From an uncultured Bacilli bacterium (GTDB lineage: Bacteria; Bacillota_I; Bacilli_A; RF39; UBA660), in assembly GCA_934122275.1 (NCBI GenBank), contig CAKOWI010000003.1:101002-165001 (forward strand): a stretch of 64,000 nt of DNA, read 5' to 3'. Under the pieces are notes generated by a model. It worked only from the letters and a program-made list of their open reading frames with translations. It was not told where the DNA came from and searched no databases. The position numbers were made by a program, and so were the translations under genes. Below, in pieces: positions 43,691 through 51,781 of the stretch. The number at the start of each line of letters is the position of its first letter. Within the stretch, counting starts at the first letter, position 1.

Positions 43691-45157
43691 TTAATTATTT
43701 CTTAATTTAAGATAACATATTGATTTAATCATTCCAAGTAATGACAAAGTTAATACACCGATATAAAATCCTACATTATCAGAGGTTGCTGGATTTTTAA
43801 CATTTTCGGTTTTTGCTTCTTCTTCCTTACTTTCAATTTGGAAAGATGTTTTAGCTACTTTTCCGTTAGAATATTTAAGTTCTAATGTATAGTTTCCCTT
43901 ATCAAGTTTACTTAAATATTCTTTTTTTATGGTAATTATAGTACTACCTTTCTTTAAAGTATAATATTCTTTAGGAAGTTCGTTTCCATTAATATATACC
44001 TTATCTAATAACTCTAACTCACCATCACATTTAAACGTTAAATCAGAAAGTTCCTCTTTTTCATAAATGTTAGTATCTAACTTTTCGAATTCATATTTTG
44101 GTTCAGTGATTTTATATACGTAAAGCTTTGTATATGGACGTGGTACACCAACTAATATATACTCATTTTCACTTTTCTGTATAAAATTAACTGATTCATA
44201 CATATTACTTTTCTCTGCAAACTCAGTTTTATATTGAATATTACCTAGTTTATCTATTTTAATAGCATATGCTTTAAAGCCCACAAAAAAATCATTATCA
44301 ACCACTATTAAAAAACCATCATCTGTTTTAATCAATTCTGAAGATGTAATCTTATCATTTTCATAATCAGTAAGAGTCTTTTTCCACTTTATGTTTTCCA
44401 AATTAGTGTCCATGCTGGAAACATAAAGATTATTTTTTGAGTCTTCTGCTATAACAATTAGTTCATCTCCAAAACCAGCTTTTATTCTTTCTATTTTCTT
44501 ATCTGTTATATCCATTTCGGAAATTTTATTTCCATTTTTATCATATTTAATAAAGTAATGTTTAAAATTCTCATCTTGATATGTAACAATGTACTCAGAT
44601 TTACTTTCAATTTCTATTACATTAGTAAAGTGCATTTCTTTATCACTTGATAATACATCTCTCCATAATTTATTTCCTGACTTATCATACTTTGTAACGT
44701 ATAAATTTCTTTTTCCTTCATTATAATTATAACCATAAACTAAAAATGAATCATCCTTAGTGATCGCTATACTAACATAAGAATACTCAACATCTGATAT
44801 TTGTTTTTTCCAAATTATGTTACCATCTTTATCGATTTTTACAACATCAGACGTATGACTATCAATTAACATATAATTAGAATCGTTTGTTTTAACTATC
44901 TGCGAAATGCTTTTTAAAGCATACTCTTTTTTCCACTTAATCTCATCATTTTTATTAAAATTTACTAAAATGGATTTTGAATCATTATCCAAAATGCCGC
45001 TAACCATGTAACCACCATCGTAAGTACTGGTAGCATTTATACTCCAAACATTAAAATCATATTCTTTTAGACTTTCTTTAATATCCATAGCCTTTATATC
45101 AGACATAAATATAAATGTTAATATAAAAACAATCAATAATTTAAAATTTTTTTTCAT
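43691..45157 (-). CDS. Secreted beta-propeller-like surface protein with sorting-signal-like tail
   Basis: 488 aa. A signal peptide (1-23) is followed by about seven repeats of the kind Y-x-K-x-D-K-x-G-N-x-x-W-K-K (IDKDGNIIWKK, YDKSGNKLWRD, IDKLGNIQYKT), typical of PQQ/WD-like propellers built from Gly-Asn-Trp blades. Residues about 365-445 form an Ig-like or X2-like domain (YINGNELPKEYYTLKKGSTIITI). The tail has NPATSD (455-460), a hydrophobic span and a basic end, like a variant cell-wall sorting signal. The function is unknown, perhaps binding at the surface. ATG at 45157. Confidence 0.6.
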   Translation of the reverse strand: MKKNFKLLIVFILTFIFMSDIKAMDIKESLKEYDFNVWSINATSTYDGGYMVSGILDNDSKSILVNFNKNDEIKWKKEYALKSISQIVKTNDSNYMLIDSHTSDVVKIDKDGNIIWKKQISDVEYSYVSIAITKDDSFLVYGYNYNEGKRNLYVTKYDKSGNKLWRDVLSSDKEMHFTNVIEIESKSEYIVTYQDENFKHYFIKYDKNGNKISEMDITDKKIERIKAGFGDELIVIAEDSKNNLYVSSMDTNLENIKWKKTLTDYENDKITSSELIKTDDGFLIVVDNDFFVGFKAYAIKIDKLGNIQYKTEFAEKSNMYESVNFIQKSENEYILVGVPRPYTKLYVYKITEPKYEFEKLDTNIYEKEELSDLTFKCDGELELLDKVYINGNELPKEYYTLKKGSTIITIKKEYLSKLDKGNYTLELKYSNGKVAKTSFQIESKEEEAKTENVKNPATSDNVGFYIGVLTLSLLGMIKSICYLKLRNN

Positions 45158-45247
45158 ATAAACTCCTTTTTACTATTTTTTAAATATCTCTTACTAATTT
45201 TAAAAACTAATCAACCACTTCCTATCCTACTACTATTAAAATAATAA

Positions 45248-45363
45248 CATATTTTTCACAATTTTGACATTATTTTCATACTACAATATAAAAAAAATAA
45301 CTAGACTCTTATCTAGTTATTGCCATATTATGTAACTGATTTACCTCTTTTTTGTAAGTGATC
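45248..45363. repeat. Left copy of a 116/118-bp direct repeat (decayed rluB 3' end)
   Basis: Identical to 46886-47003 except for one base less in an A run and one base less in a T run. It contains the last codons of rluB, its stop and its terminator stem; the missing base shifts the reading frame, so this copy is a fragment. The rest of the 337-base intergenic stretch 45158-45494 holds a T-rich segment after the 488-aa gene, the IS1634-like left end and a small terminator. Confidence 0.9.
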
Positions 45364-45400
45364 GGAAATTTATCACTTTTAAAACTCTAAAGTCTAACCA

Positions 45401-45427
45401 AACCATTATAGAATGGTTATTTTTTTG
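45401..45427 (+). terminator. Terminator-like hairpin near the left end of the IS1634-like remnant
   Basis: AACCAT and ATGGTT arms with a six-base loop, then ATTTTTTT. It may insulate the transposase gene from outside transcription. Confidence 0.5.
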
Positions 45428-45500
45428 TCAATTTTTACATTTTTGTTTTGCGTAATTTGTGGTAATGTCATATAATTTATATGTAAAGTAGGTTTTGTGT

Positions 45501-45716
45501 ATGAGATTATCAATTACAAATAATAAAAACTCTTCTTCTTTCTATGTTATAAAATCTGTTACAGTTGACGGTAAACGTACTTCTAAAGTCATTGAACGAT
45601 TAGGAAACTATGATGAAGTTAAAATTAAAGCAAATGGTGAAGACCCTATTGTTTGGGCAAAAAAATATATTGATACTTTAAACAAACAAGAAAAAAATTA
45701 CGCATTTTTTAGATAA
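45501..45716 (+). pseudogene. IS1634-type transposase, N-terminal fragment
   Basis: 71 aa. MRLSITNNKNSSSFYVIKSV...GKRTSKVIERLGNYDE and DPIVWAKKYIDTLNKQEKN are the conserved N-terminus of IS1634/IS4-like transposases, whose full proteins exceed 500 aa and carry the DDE residues later. Only the non-catalytic start remains, ended by TAA and a strong hairpin. The start is ATG 45501; AGTAGG is a weak ribosome binding site. It cannot transpose on its own. Confidence 0.75.
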
Positions 45717-45718
45717 AC

Positions 45719-45764
45719 AAAAAACTCCTTAATTCCTTATAAACAAAGGATTTAGGAGTTTTTA
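45719..45764 (+). terminator. Strong terminator in the IS1634-like remnant
   Basis: Long imperfect stem AAAACTCCTTAATTCCTT / AAAGGATTTAGGAGTTTTT with a six-base loop. Confidence 0.65.
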
Positions 45765-45775
45765 TCATTTCAAAA

Positions 45776-45796
45776 GTGATAAATATGAGATTATAC
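45776..45796. repeat. Left arm of the inverted repeat around the 285-aa gene
   Basis: Complementary to 46877-46897 at 20 of 21 positions (core AAATATGAGATTATAC). Its outer part overlaps the right end of the IS1634-like remnant, and the similarity continues outward as TCAAAA. Confidence 0.7.
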
Positions 45797-45810
45797 AACA
45801 AGACATAATA

Positions 45811-45860
45811 AAAACCTATAAAGTAAGTTTCTCTTTTTTAGAGTCCACTTTATAGGTTAC
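45811..45860 (-). terminator. Terminator of the 285-aa gene
   Basis: Long arms AACCTATAAAGT and ACTTTATAGGTT around a loop of about 20 bases with its own small stem, ending in a T run on the minus strand. Confidence 0.65.
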
Positions 45861-45870
45861 ATTTTAGGTA

Positions 45871-46728
45871 TTACTTTTTTCTTTTTTGATAAGGTTGCTC
45901 TTCATCTTCTTGAGTATAGTGTACTGCTTTTTGTTCTTCTAATAGTTCATTTTCCAAGTTTTCTAATGTTTGTCTTTGTTTTTCTAATAATTCGTTTTTC
46001 AAATTTTCTAATGCTTGTTTTTGCTCACTAGTACTTAATTCTCGTGAAATTGACGAAATAGTTTCCTCATCCTCTTTAGCTTCTTTATTATCACTTAAAT
46101 CTATACCTGTATTACTTTTTGCACTATCAATAATTGCATTCGCAAGTGTTTCTGCATCTCCATATTTTTTTATTCCTTCTTGAATAACTGTTTTTATAGC
46201 TTCAGCAATTTTTTTCTTTTGTTCTTCAACCGTTAATCTAGATATCGGGCCACTAACCTTTAAAATAGTAATATCATCTAATGATTCACCCATTTCGTAA
46301 TAAACCTCACTATGTCCATTGTCATCATTGATTTTAATCAACATTGCTTCTGACAATCTCTTTTCTAATTTTAATGGCACAACAAAAGCATTTAATCCCG
46401 TTGGATTTTTTGAATATTCTGTTTTTTCAATTTCCGACATTTCTTCTAAAGCACCAATTACACCTAATTGATCTAACATCATTGGTCTATTATTATTGTA
46501 TTGTGCTATTCTTTGAAATACTTGCATCACATTAAATATTGGTATTAACATTGATAATAGCGTTATCTTTTTCGCATTCGGATTTAATTGATTTCCTAAT
46601 TCAGATAACCTATATATATCAACTTTATATCCAGCATCTGCAACATCTTTAAATATTCTCAATTCATTTGCTATTTCCATTCCAAAACTTGCAACAATTG
46701 TTCCTAACCATAAAATTAAAAGTTCCAT
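45871..46728 (-). CDS. Unrecognised 285-aa membrane protein with C-terminal 15-aa repeat
   Basis: Not recognised. Hydrophobic segments at about 1-18 and 54-72 suggest a membrane-bound N-terminus with the rest in the cytoplasm. Residues about 80-165 are a mixed alpha/beta domain. Residues 165-205 are helical (TVEEQKKKIAEAIKTVIQEG). Residues 238-252 and 253-267 are a tandem repeat of the form Q-A/T-L-E-N-L-K/E-N-E-L-L-E-K/E-Q-R/K that looks like a coiled coil. ATG behind AGAGGGGGAAAG. It has its own near-consensus promoter and terminator and lies alone inside the insertion at rluB. Confidence 0.65.
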   Translation of the reverse strand: MELLILWLGTIVASFGMEIANELRIFKDVADAGYKVDIYRLSELGNQLNPNAKKITLLSMLIPIFNVMQVFQRIAQYNNNRPMMLDQLGVIGALEEMSEIEKTEYSKNPTGLNAFVVPLKLEKRLSEAMLIKINDDNGHSEVYYEMGESLDDITILKVSGPISRLTVEEQKKKIAEAIKTVIQEGIKKYGDAETLANAIIDSAKSNTGIDLSDNKEAKEDEETISSISRELSTSEQKQALENLKNELLEKQRQTLENLENELLEEQKAVHYTQEDEEQPYQKRKK

Positions 46729-46760
46729 AATATTTCTTTCCCCCTCTTTTTTAGTTAGCC

Positions 46761-46792
46761 ATTATACTATCATATTTATACTCTATTGTCAA
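46761..46792 (-). promoter_or_regulatory. Promoter of the 285-aa gene
   Basis: Consensus TTGACA (complement of 46787-46792) and TATAAT (complement of 46761-46766) on the minus strand with a 20-base spacer. Alternatively TAGTAT three bases upstream gives a 17-base spacer. Confidence 0.55.
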
Positions 46793-46837
46793 GGTACAAT
46801 CTTATCAAAATATTAGTTTGTGAATTTTCATTTGAAA

Positions 46838-46861
46838 TTCCGTTTTTTAGAAAAAACGGAA
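46838..46861. repeat. Perfect palindrome upstream of the 285-aa gene
   Basis: Eleven-base arms TTCCGTTTTTT and AAAAAACGGAA with only two bases between. It could act as a terminator for transcription entering from rluB or as a cruciform or operator. Confidence 0.5.
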
Positions 46862-46876
46862 ATAAGTCTGATTATA

Positions 46877-46897
46877 GTATAATCTCATATTTTTCAC
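46877..46897. repeat. Right arm of the inverted repeat around the 285-aa gene
   Basis: GTATAATCTCATATTT... pairs with 45776-45796 at 20 of 21 positions. Its outer half is also the beginning of the right 118-bp direct repeat. Confidence 0.7.
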
Positions 46898-47003
46898 AAT
46901 TTTGACATTATTTTCATACTACAATATAAAAAAAAATAACTAGACTCTTATCTAGTTATTGCCATATTATGTAACTGATTTACCTCTTTTTTTGTAAGTG
47001 ATC
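46886..47003. repeat. Right copy of the direct repeat (intact rluB 3' end)
   Basis: Carries the last codons of rluB with a seven-base T run (plus strand) that keeps the frame, the stop and the terminator. The other copy is at 45248-45363. Confidence 0.9.
46930..46958 (-). terminator. rluB terminator
   Basis: AATAACTAG, a seven-base loop and CTAGTTATT followed by a T run on the minus strand; the rluB stop codon lies in the loop. The same hairpin is repeated in the left direct repeat. Confidence 0.75.
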
Positions 47004-47670
47004 TTATCTCACCACTTTTTAAGTTACCAAGACCTAAAAATCCATATGTTTCTCTTTTTAATTTAATAACTGGATGATTAATACTTTCAAATATTTTTTT
47101 AACTTCATGATTTATTCCATCATGGATTGTTATTTCTACTATTGATGATAAGCTCTTTTTATCAATTTTCTTTAGCTTTACCCTTGTTGGAATTATTCTT
47201 TTATTATCTATAACCATTCCACTTTTTATTTTCTTTATTTCATCACCAGTTAAAATTCCTTCTACTTTTGCAACATATAATTTATCTATTTTACTTGAAG
47301 GATGCATCATAAGATTAGCGAAATCTCCGTCATTTGTAAGTAATATAATACCTGTTGTGTCATAGTCTAAACGGCCAATTGGATAGATTCTTTTATCTAA
47401 ATTTTCAAAGCAATCTAAAATTGTTTTTCTTCCCTTATCATCTTTTGTCGTACACACAACACCCCTTGGTTTATTTAATAAATAATACACTTTTTCTTGA
47501 TATTCTATTAACTTACCATTAACTAATATTTCATCACCAAAACTAGCTTTAGTTCCAAGTTCAGTAACTTTTTTTCCATTTAAAATAACTTTACCTTGTT
47601 TTATTAATTCTTCTGCTTTTCTTCTTGAACAGTATCCAGACTCTGCTATTAATTTTTGTAATCTTTCCAT
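46948..47670 (-). CDS. rluB: 23S rRNA pseudouridine synthase RluB (RsuA family)
   Basis: 240 aa. An N-terminal S4 RNA-binding domain (ERLQKLIAESGYCSRRKAEELI) is followed by the RsuA-type catalytic domain with GRLDYDTTGIILLTNDG, which holds the catalytic Asp. It should modify a uridine in domain V of 23S rRNA; RluB fits best by length and by its neighbours but RsuA specificity cannot be excluded. The ATG has a weak GAAGGTG and lies two bases after pcrA. Its 3' end is the target of a 1.6-kb insertion. Confidence 0.88.
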   Translation of the reverse strand: MERLQKLIAESGYCSRRKAEELIKQGKVILNGKKVTELGTKASFGDEILVNGKLIEYQEKVYYLLNKPRGVVCTTKDDKGRKTILDCFENLDKRIYPIGRLDYDTTGIILLTNDGDFANLMMHPSSKIDKLYVAKVEGILTGDEIKKIKSGMVIDNKRIIPTRVKLKKIDKKSLSSIVEITIHDGINHEVKKIFESINHPVIKLKRETYGFLGLGNLKSGEIRSLTKKEVNQLHNMAITR

Positions 47671-47671
47671 T

Positions 47672-49756
47672 CTACACCTTCTTTATGCTTTTATGATTTT
47701 TCATTAATTTTTTTATTCCTACACCTTTAAATGCAATTGTCGCAATAGAAGAATCTACCATTACAACAACACCTGGTCCATATACATCATGTACAATGTT
47801 ATCCCCAACATTTAAATCATTGTCATTATTAAACATATTATCAACGTTTATCTTTTTATTAAACTCTTTCTTTTCTGGAATGTCTATACAATTCTTATCT
47901 ATTTCATTAATAAAACGACTTGGCATATTAACACTTGTTCTACCAAAAATGGTTCTTTTAAGTGCATTTAATAAGTATAACTTTTTCTTAGCTCTTGTAA
48001 TAGCAACATAACAAAGTCTTCTTTCCTCTTCTATCTCATCGTTACTTTCCATACAGTTTGCATGGGGAAATATATTTTCTTCCATTCCAATTACAAATAC
48101 ATATTTAAACTCTAAACCTTTAACAGCGTGAATAGTCATTAATGTTACTTTAGGTAAATCATCATTTTTTTGATCATTCACATCACTAACTAAGCTTATT
48201 TCATTTAAAAAGTCTTCTAGTGATGCTATTCCACTTTCCTCTTCAAAGTTCTTAGTTATTGATTTAAATTCTTCTAAGTTTTCTAACCTTATATCAGCTT
48301 CTAAAGTATGTTCTTGCTCTAAATCTTTTTTTATACCTGACATATCAAGTACCATATCTATGGTTTCAGTCAAACTTAAAGTATCACTTTTTTCTTTCAT
48401 CTTACAAATAAGTTTTTTAAACTCTAATTCTTTTCCCTTACTTATAACATTAAAAATCGATGTATTATTCAAAACTGCATCCATACTTAAATTATCTATC
48501 GTTTTAGAGCCAATACCTCTTTTTGGATAATTTATTATTCTAAGGAGTGAAACATCATCACTTGTATTATACATAAGTTTTAAATATGCAAGTAAGTCTT
48601 TAATTTCCTTTCTTGAATAGAAGGCAAATGCACCAACTATTTTATATGGAAGATTACTATTTAAAAAAGATTCTTCAATAGTTCTAGATTGTGCATTAGT
48701 TCTATATAAAACTGCTATATCAGATAAACTAATACCATCTTCAATTAGTTTTCTTATTTCCTTCGTCACAAATGACGCCTCTTCTTTTTCATCATTTGTT
48801 CTTACGTATTTTATTTTTTCACCCTTATCATTGTTAGTCCATAAATTTTTATCTTTTCTATTATAGTTATTCTTAATTACACTATTTGCAGCATCTAAAA
48901 TAGTTTTAGTGGAACGATAATTTTGTTCAAGCAGTATAACTTTTGCATCTTTATAATCCTTTTCAAAATTAAGTATATTCTTAAAGTTTGCACCTCTCCA
49001 ACTATATATACTTTGTGAATCATCACCTACTACGCATATATTTTTATATTTAGATGCTATCATCTTTGACAATAAATACTGAGCTTCATTTGTATCTTGA
49101 TATTCATCTATAAAAATATATTTAAACAGTTCTTGATACGACTCTAAAACTTCTTTATGTTTTCTAAATAAAATTATTGGCATAATAAGTAAGTCATCAA
49201 AGTCTAATGAATTATTTCTGAGAAGTGTTTCTTGATATCTTTTATATACCTTGTGTGTTATTTCACTTAAATCATCATTTACGAATTTTTCATATTCATT
49301 TGGTGTAATCATTTCATTTTTTGCAGATGAAATTTGATTTTTAATGTATTTTGGATTATATCTTGAAGAATCTATATTCATTTCTTTTAATATTTTTTTT
49401 ATTACAGTTAATGAATCATCACTATCAATAATAGTAAAGTTTTTACTATATCCTAATCTTTCGTAATTTTCCTTTATTATTCTAAGACCAAAAGAGTGAA
49501 ATGTTGATATTTGAATATCATATCCGATACTTCCAACTAATTTAATTACTCTTTCTTTCATTTCCTTTGCAGCCTTATTAGTAAAGGTAATTGCTAAAAT
49601 ATTTCTAGGATTAACGCACTTTTCCTTTATTAAATATGCTACTTTTGTAGTTAAAACACTAGTCTTTCCAGAACCTGCTCCTGCTAAAATAAGAACTGGT
49701 CCATCATTTGCTAAAACAGCTTCTTTTTGTTTGTCATTTAAGTAATCTAAATTCAT
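47672..49756 (-). CDS. pcrA: ATP-dependent DNA helicase PcrA (UvrD/Rep family)
   Basis: About 694 aa. Superfamily 1 motifs in order: LNDKQKEAV (Q motif), GAGSGKTSVL (Walker A), ITFTNKAAKEMKERV, FIDEYQDTN (motif II), GDDSQSIYSWRGA, LEQNYRS, VTLMTIHAVKGLEF and ERRLCYVAITRAKKKL. A PcrA-type C-terminal tail (GDNIVHDVYGPGVVV) is present. It unwinds DNA in repair and rolling-circle replication and removes RecA. The start ATG 49756 restores the family N-terminus; an ATG six codons earlier has no ribosome binding site. ligA, usually next to pcrA, is at the far end of the window. Confidence 0.95.
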   Translation of the reverse strand: MNLDYLNDKQKEAVLANDGPVLILAGAGSGKTSVLTTKVAYLIKEKCVNPRNILAITFTNKAAKEMKERVIKLVGSIGYDIQISTFHSFGLRIIKENYERLGYSKNFTIIDSDDSLTVIKKILKEMNIDSSRYNPKYIKNQISSAKNEMITPNEYEKFVNDDLSEITHKVYKRYQETLLRNNSLDFDDLLIMPIILFRKHKEVLESYQELFKYIFIDEYQDTNEAQYLLSKMIASKYKNICVVGDDSQSIYSWRGANFKNILNFEKDYKDAKVILLEQNYRSTKTILDAANSVIKNNYNRKDKNLWTNNDKGEKIKYVRTNDEKEEASFVTKEIRKLIEDGISLSDIAVLYRTNAQSRTIEESFLNSNLPYKIVGAFAFYSRKEIKDLLAYLKLMYNTSDDVSLLRIINYPKRGIGSKTIDNLSMDAVLNNTSIFNVISKGKELEFKKLICKMKEKSDTLSLTETIDMVLDMSGIKKDLEQEHTLEADIRLENLEEFKSITKNFEEESGIASLEDFLNEISLVSDVNDQKNDDLPKVTLMTIHAVKGLEFKYVFVIGMEENIFPHANCMESNDEIEEERRLCYVAITRAKKKLYLLNALKRTIFGRTSVNMPSRFINEIDKNCIDIPEKKEFNKKINVDNMFNNDNDLNVGDNIVHDVYGPGVVVMVDSSIATIAFKGVGIKKLMKNHKSIKKV

Positions 49757-49857
49757 ATTAACACCAACTTCCATAGATTATATTTTAACATAGAACAAAG
49801 ATAAAAAATATATCAAAGATTAAATTTTACATATTATTTTCTTACCTTAAAATTATT

Positions 49858-49892
49858 TAAAAATGCCAAAAACTATATTTTTGACATTTTTG
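49858..49892 (-). terminator. Terminator of the VanW-like gene
   Basis: Arms AAATGCCAAAAA and TTTTTGACATTT with one mismatch, followed by a short T tract on the minus strand. Confidence 0.6.
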
Positions 49893-49893
49893 T

Positions 49894-51642
49894 TTAATGT
49901 GTTTTATAAACACTCTTATCTAAATATCTTGTTTCTATTACCTTTCCATTTTCTATTACTTTTAAATATGCTAAATAACCGCCATTTGATTTAACTGAAT
50001 AAGGCTCATACGTTTTTCCATTCATAGCATTTTCATTAGACCAAATGTCAACCGTTAGTTTTCCACCAATAACATAAGATACTATATATACCGGATATTC
50101 ATATTCGTTTTTAAACTTATAATCAGTAGTTGTTGAATAAACGGTAGCATCTAATCCTGGAGGAACATAAGAAGATGCATAAGTATGATTTCTTCTTTCT
50201 ATTGTCTTTAATCCAGCTCTTAACTGAGCATTATAAATGGTTGATGCAAGCTGACAGACTCCTCCACCGTTTGCAACTGCAGAAACTCCATTTAAATATA
50301 TTGGTGCTGGAAGATATCCACTAGCAGCATTATATGGTCCTACAACTTTTAAATATGAAAATACATCACCAGGCATAACTACTGTATTATTAAGCTTAGA
50401 AGCAGCCAAAACTATGTTATGTCCCCTATTTCCTTGATTTACAAAATATGTTGAGTAACTTGATATTTTTTTATTTATTTTAGATAAGTGTTCATACTTA
50501 ACTTCCCTTTTTATTACTTCGCCCTTAACCTCTAATACACTTTCTTCTTTTAAATTAGTTAAAATTTCTTCTAATAATTTTTTTGTTTTTTCTTCATTTA
50601 GTACAAATCCATCTACTCCAGCATCATAGCTAAAACTATATTTATCATCTACAATAACCCCGTCAGGCCTTACATCTACGTTTAACTTTTCTTTTAAAAG
50701 TTTCATAAAATCATTAACTGAATTATCATCAAACGTACCTTTCAAAAAGAATGTTTTTGATTTGCTTTTATTTTTTATTAAATATATTTTACTAAAAAAG
50801 TTTAAACCTTTATTATAATTTTTTATTTGGTTAATTGTTTTATCAGAATCAATTTTTATTCCAAGCTCTTCATATGTAAACTTATAATTACCATTTGGGT
50901 TCGTAACTGTTAAAGTACCAGATAAAATTTTATTTTTTTCTTCCTGAACTATTTTCTCAATATCATCTATTTTTTTACCATCCAAATTAATATCATTTAA
51001 ATATGTACCTGGATATATTAATCCATTATACTTATCAATCATATCTTTAGAATAAAAGAATAATAAAGTACAAATCACCAATAATAATAAAACAAAAATA
51101 ATACATACTTTAATCATTATAGGTTTCTTTTTTCTTTTTACCTTAACTTTTGTATTCAAATCATATTTTTTTATCTCGGTTGTAAGCATAAGAACTTCCT
51201 CATCATTTAGTTCTAAAGACTTTAAAGCATCATCTTTATACTTTTGACAATACTTATCAAAAACTTTACTACTATATGATACGTCCGTTTTATTCTGATA
51301 TTCATATCTAGCTAATGATTTCAAATCATTTTCATCTAAACTTTTAAATAGTGTATTTAAAATAGTAGTTTTCTTTAAGAAAGATAAATAAGCTATTATC
51401 CTAGAATATATTATAGTTTTTGGAGAACTAACATTAGTTAAATTACTTAGCTCTAATACCTTTTTTGATACAATCTTATCATCTAGTGAAGATATTAAAA
51501 GTTTTGTCATATCTAAATTTTTATTTTCTAATTTCATTAAATCTTCAACTATATGATTTATATTATCTTTTATTATTTCACTTTTAATATAATTTACTTT
51601 TTGATTATTATCCAACTTCAAAAAATTAACTTTATTTTCCAT
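49894..51642 (-). CDS. VanW-like protein with peptidoglycan-binding-like domains
   Basis: About 582 aa. A cytoplasmic N-terminal region (about 1-165) is mostly helical, one transmembrane helix follows (about 175-200), then two PG_binding_4-like extracytoplasmic domains (YNGLIYPGTYLNDINLDGK...) and a C-terminal VanW domain: YFVNQGNRGHNIVLAASKLNNTVVMPGDVFSYLKVVGP and GVSAVANGGGVCQLASTIYNAQLRAGLKTIERRNH, with its conserved Cys. Such proteins are common in Firmicutes and may act on peptidoglycan, but the activity is unproven. ATG 51642 behind GAGTGAT. The long cytoplasmic domain is not usual in the family. Confidence 0.82.
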   Translation of the reverse strand: MENKVNFLKLDNNQKVNYIKSEIIKDNINHIVEDLMKLENKNLDMTKLLISSLDDKIVSKKVLELSNLTNVSSPKTIIYSRIIAYLSFLKKTTILNTLFKSLDENDLKSLARYEYQNKTDVSYSSKVFDKYCQKYKDDALKSLELNDEEVLMLTTEIKKYDLNTKVKVKRKKKPIMIKVCIIFVLLLLVICTLLFFYSKDMIDKYNGLIYPGTYLNDINLDGKKIDDIEKIVQEEKNKILSGTLTVTNPNGNYKFTYEELGIKIDSDKTINQIKNYNKGLNFFSKIYLIKNKSKSKTFFLKGTFDDNSVNDFMKLLKEKLNVDVRPDGVIVDDKYSFSYDAGVDGFVLNEEKTKKLLEEILTNLKEESVLEVKGEVIKREVKYEHLSKINKKISSYSTYFVNQGNRGHNIVLAASKLNNTVVMPGDVFSYLKVVGPYNAASGYLPAPIYLNGVSAVANGGGVCQLASTIYNAQLRAGLKTIERRNHTYASSYVPPGLDATVYSTTTDYKFKNEYEYPVYIVSYVIGGKLTVDIWSNENAMNGKTYEPYSVKSNGGYLAYLKVIENGKVIETRYLDKSVYKTH

Positions 51643-51781
51643 AAATATCACTCGTTTTTGACACTTTAGTCTTGCCAAACATCCTTATTATGTAATAAAT
51701 GATATCATAAAAAAAAGACTTTTTCAACATATCACCCAAAATATAAATTAGAATATAATACTATTGTAAAAAGGAGGTTAC

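Larger units (their letters stand above)
45366..45786 (+). mobile_element. Remnant of an IS1634-like element with terminal inverted repeats
   Basis: TTTATCACTTTT (45369-45380) and its perfect complement AAAAGTGATAAA (45772-45783) bracket about 415 bases that hold only the start of a transposase gene and strong hairpins. The size and intact ends make it resemble a miniature, non-autonomous derivative. Exact outer ends are not certain. Confidence 0.6.

Noticed and set aside
43691..45157. PQQ-dependent dehydrogenase
   Set aside because: The repeated GNxxWKK blades fit a propeller in general, but no cofactor-binding or catalytic residues of quinoproteins are visible.
46886..47003. tRNA-type attachment site for an integrative element
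   Set aside because: The repeated segment is the rluB 3' end with its terminator, not a tRNA gene, and no integrase gene lies between the repeats.
51679..51781. TPP or other riboswitch upstream of the NMT1-type ABC importer
   Set aside because: The leader is only about 100 bases, very AT-rich, and shows no conserved riboswitch core.
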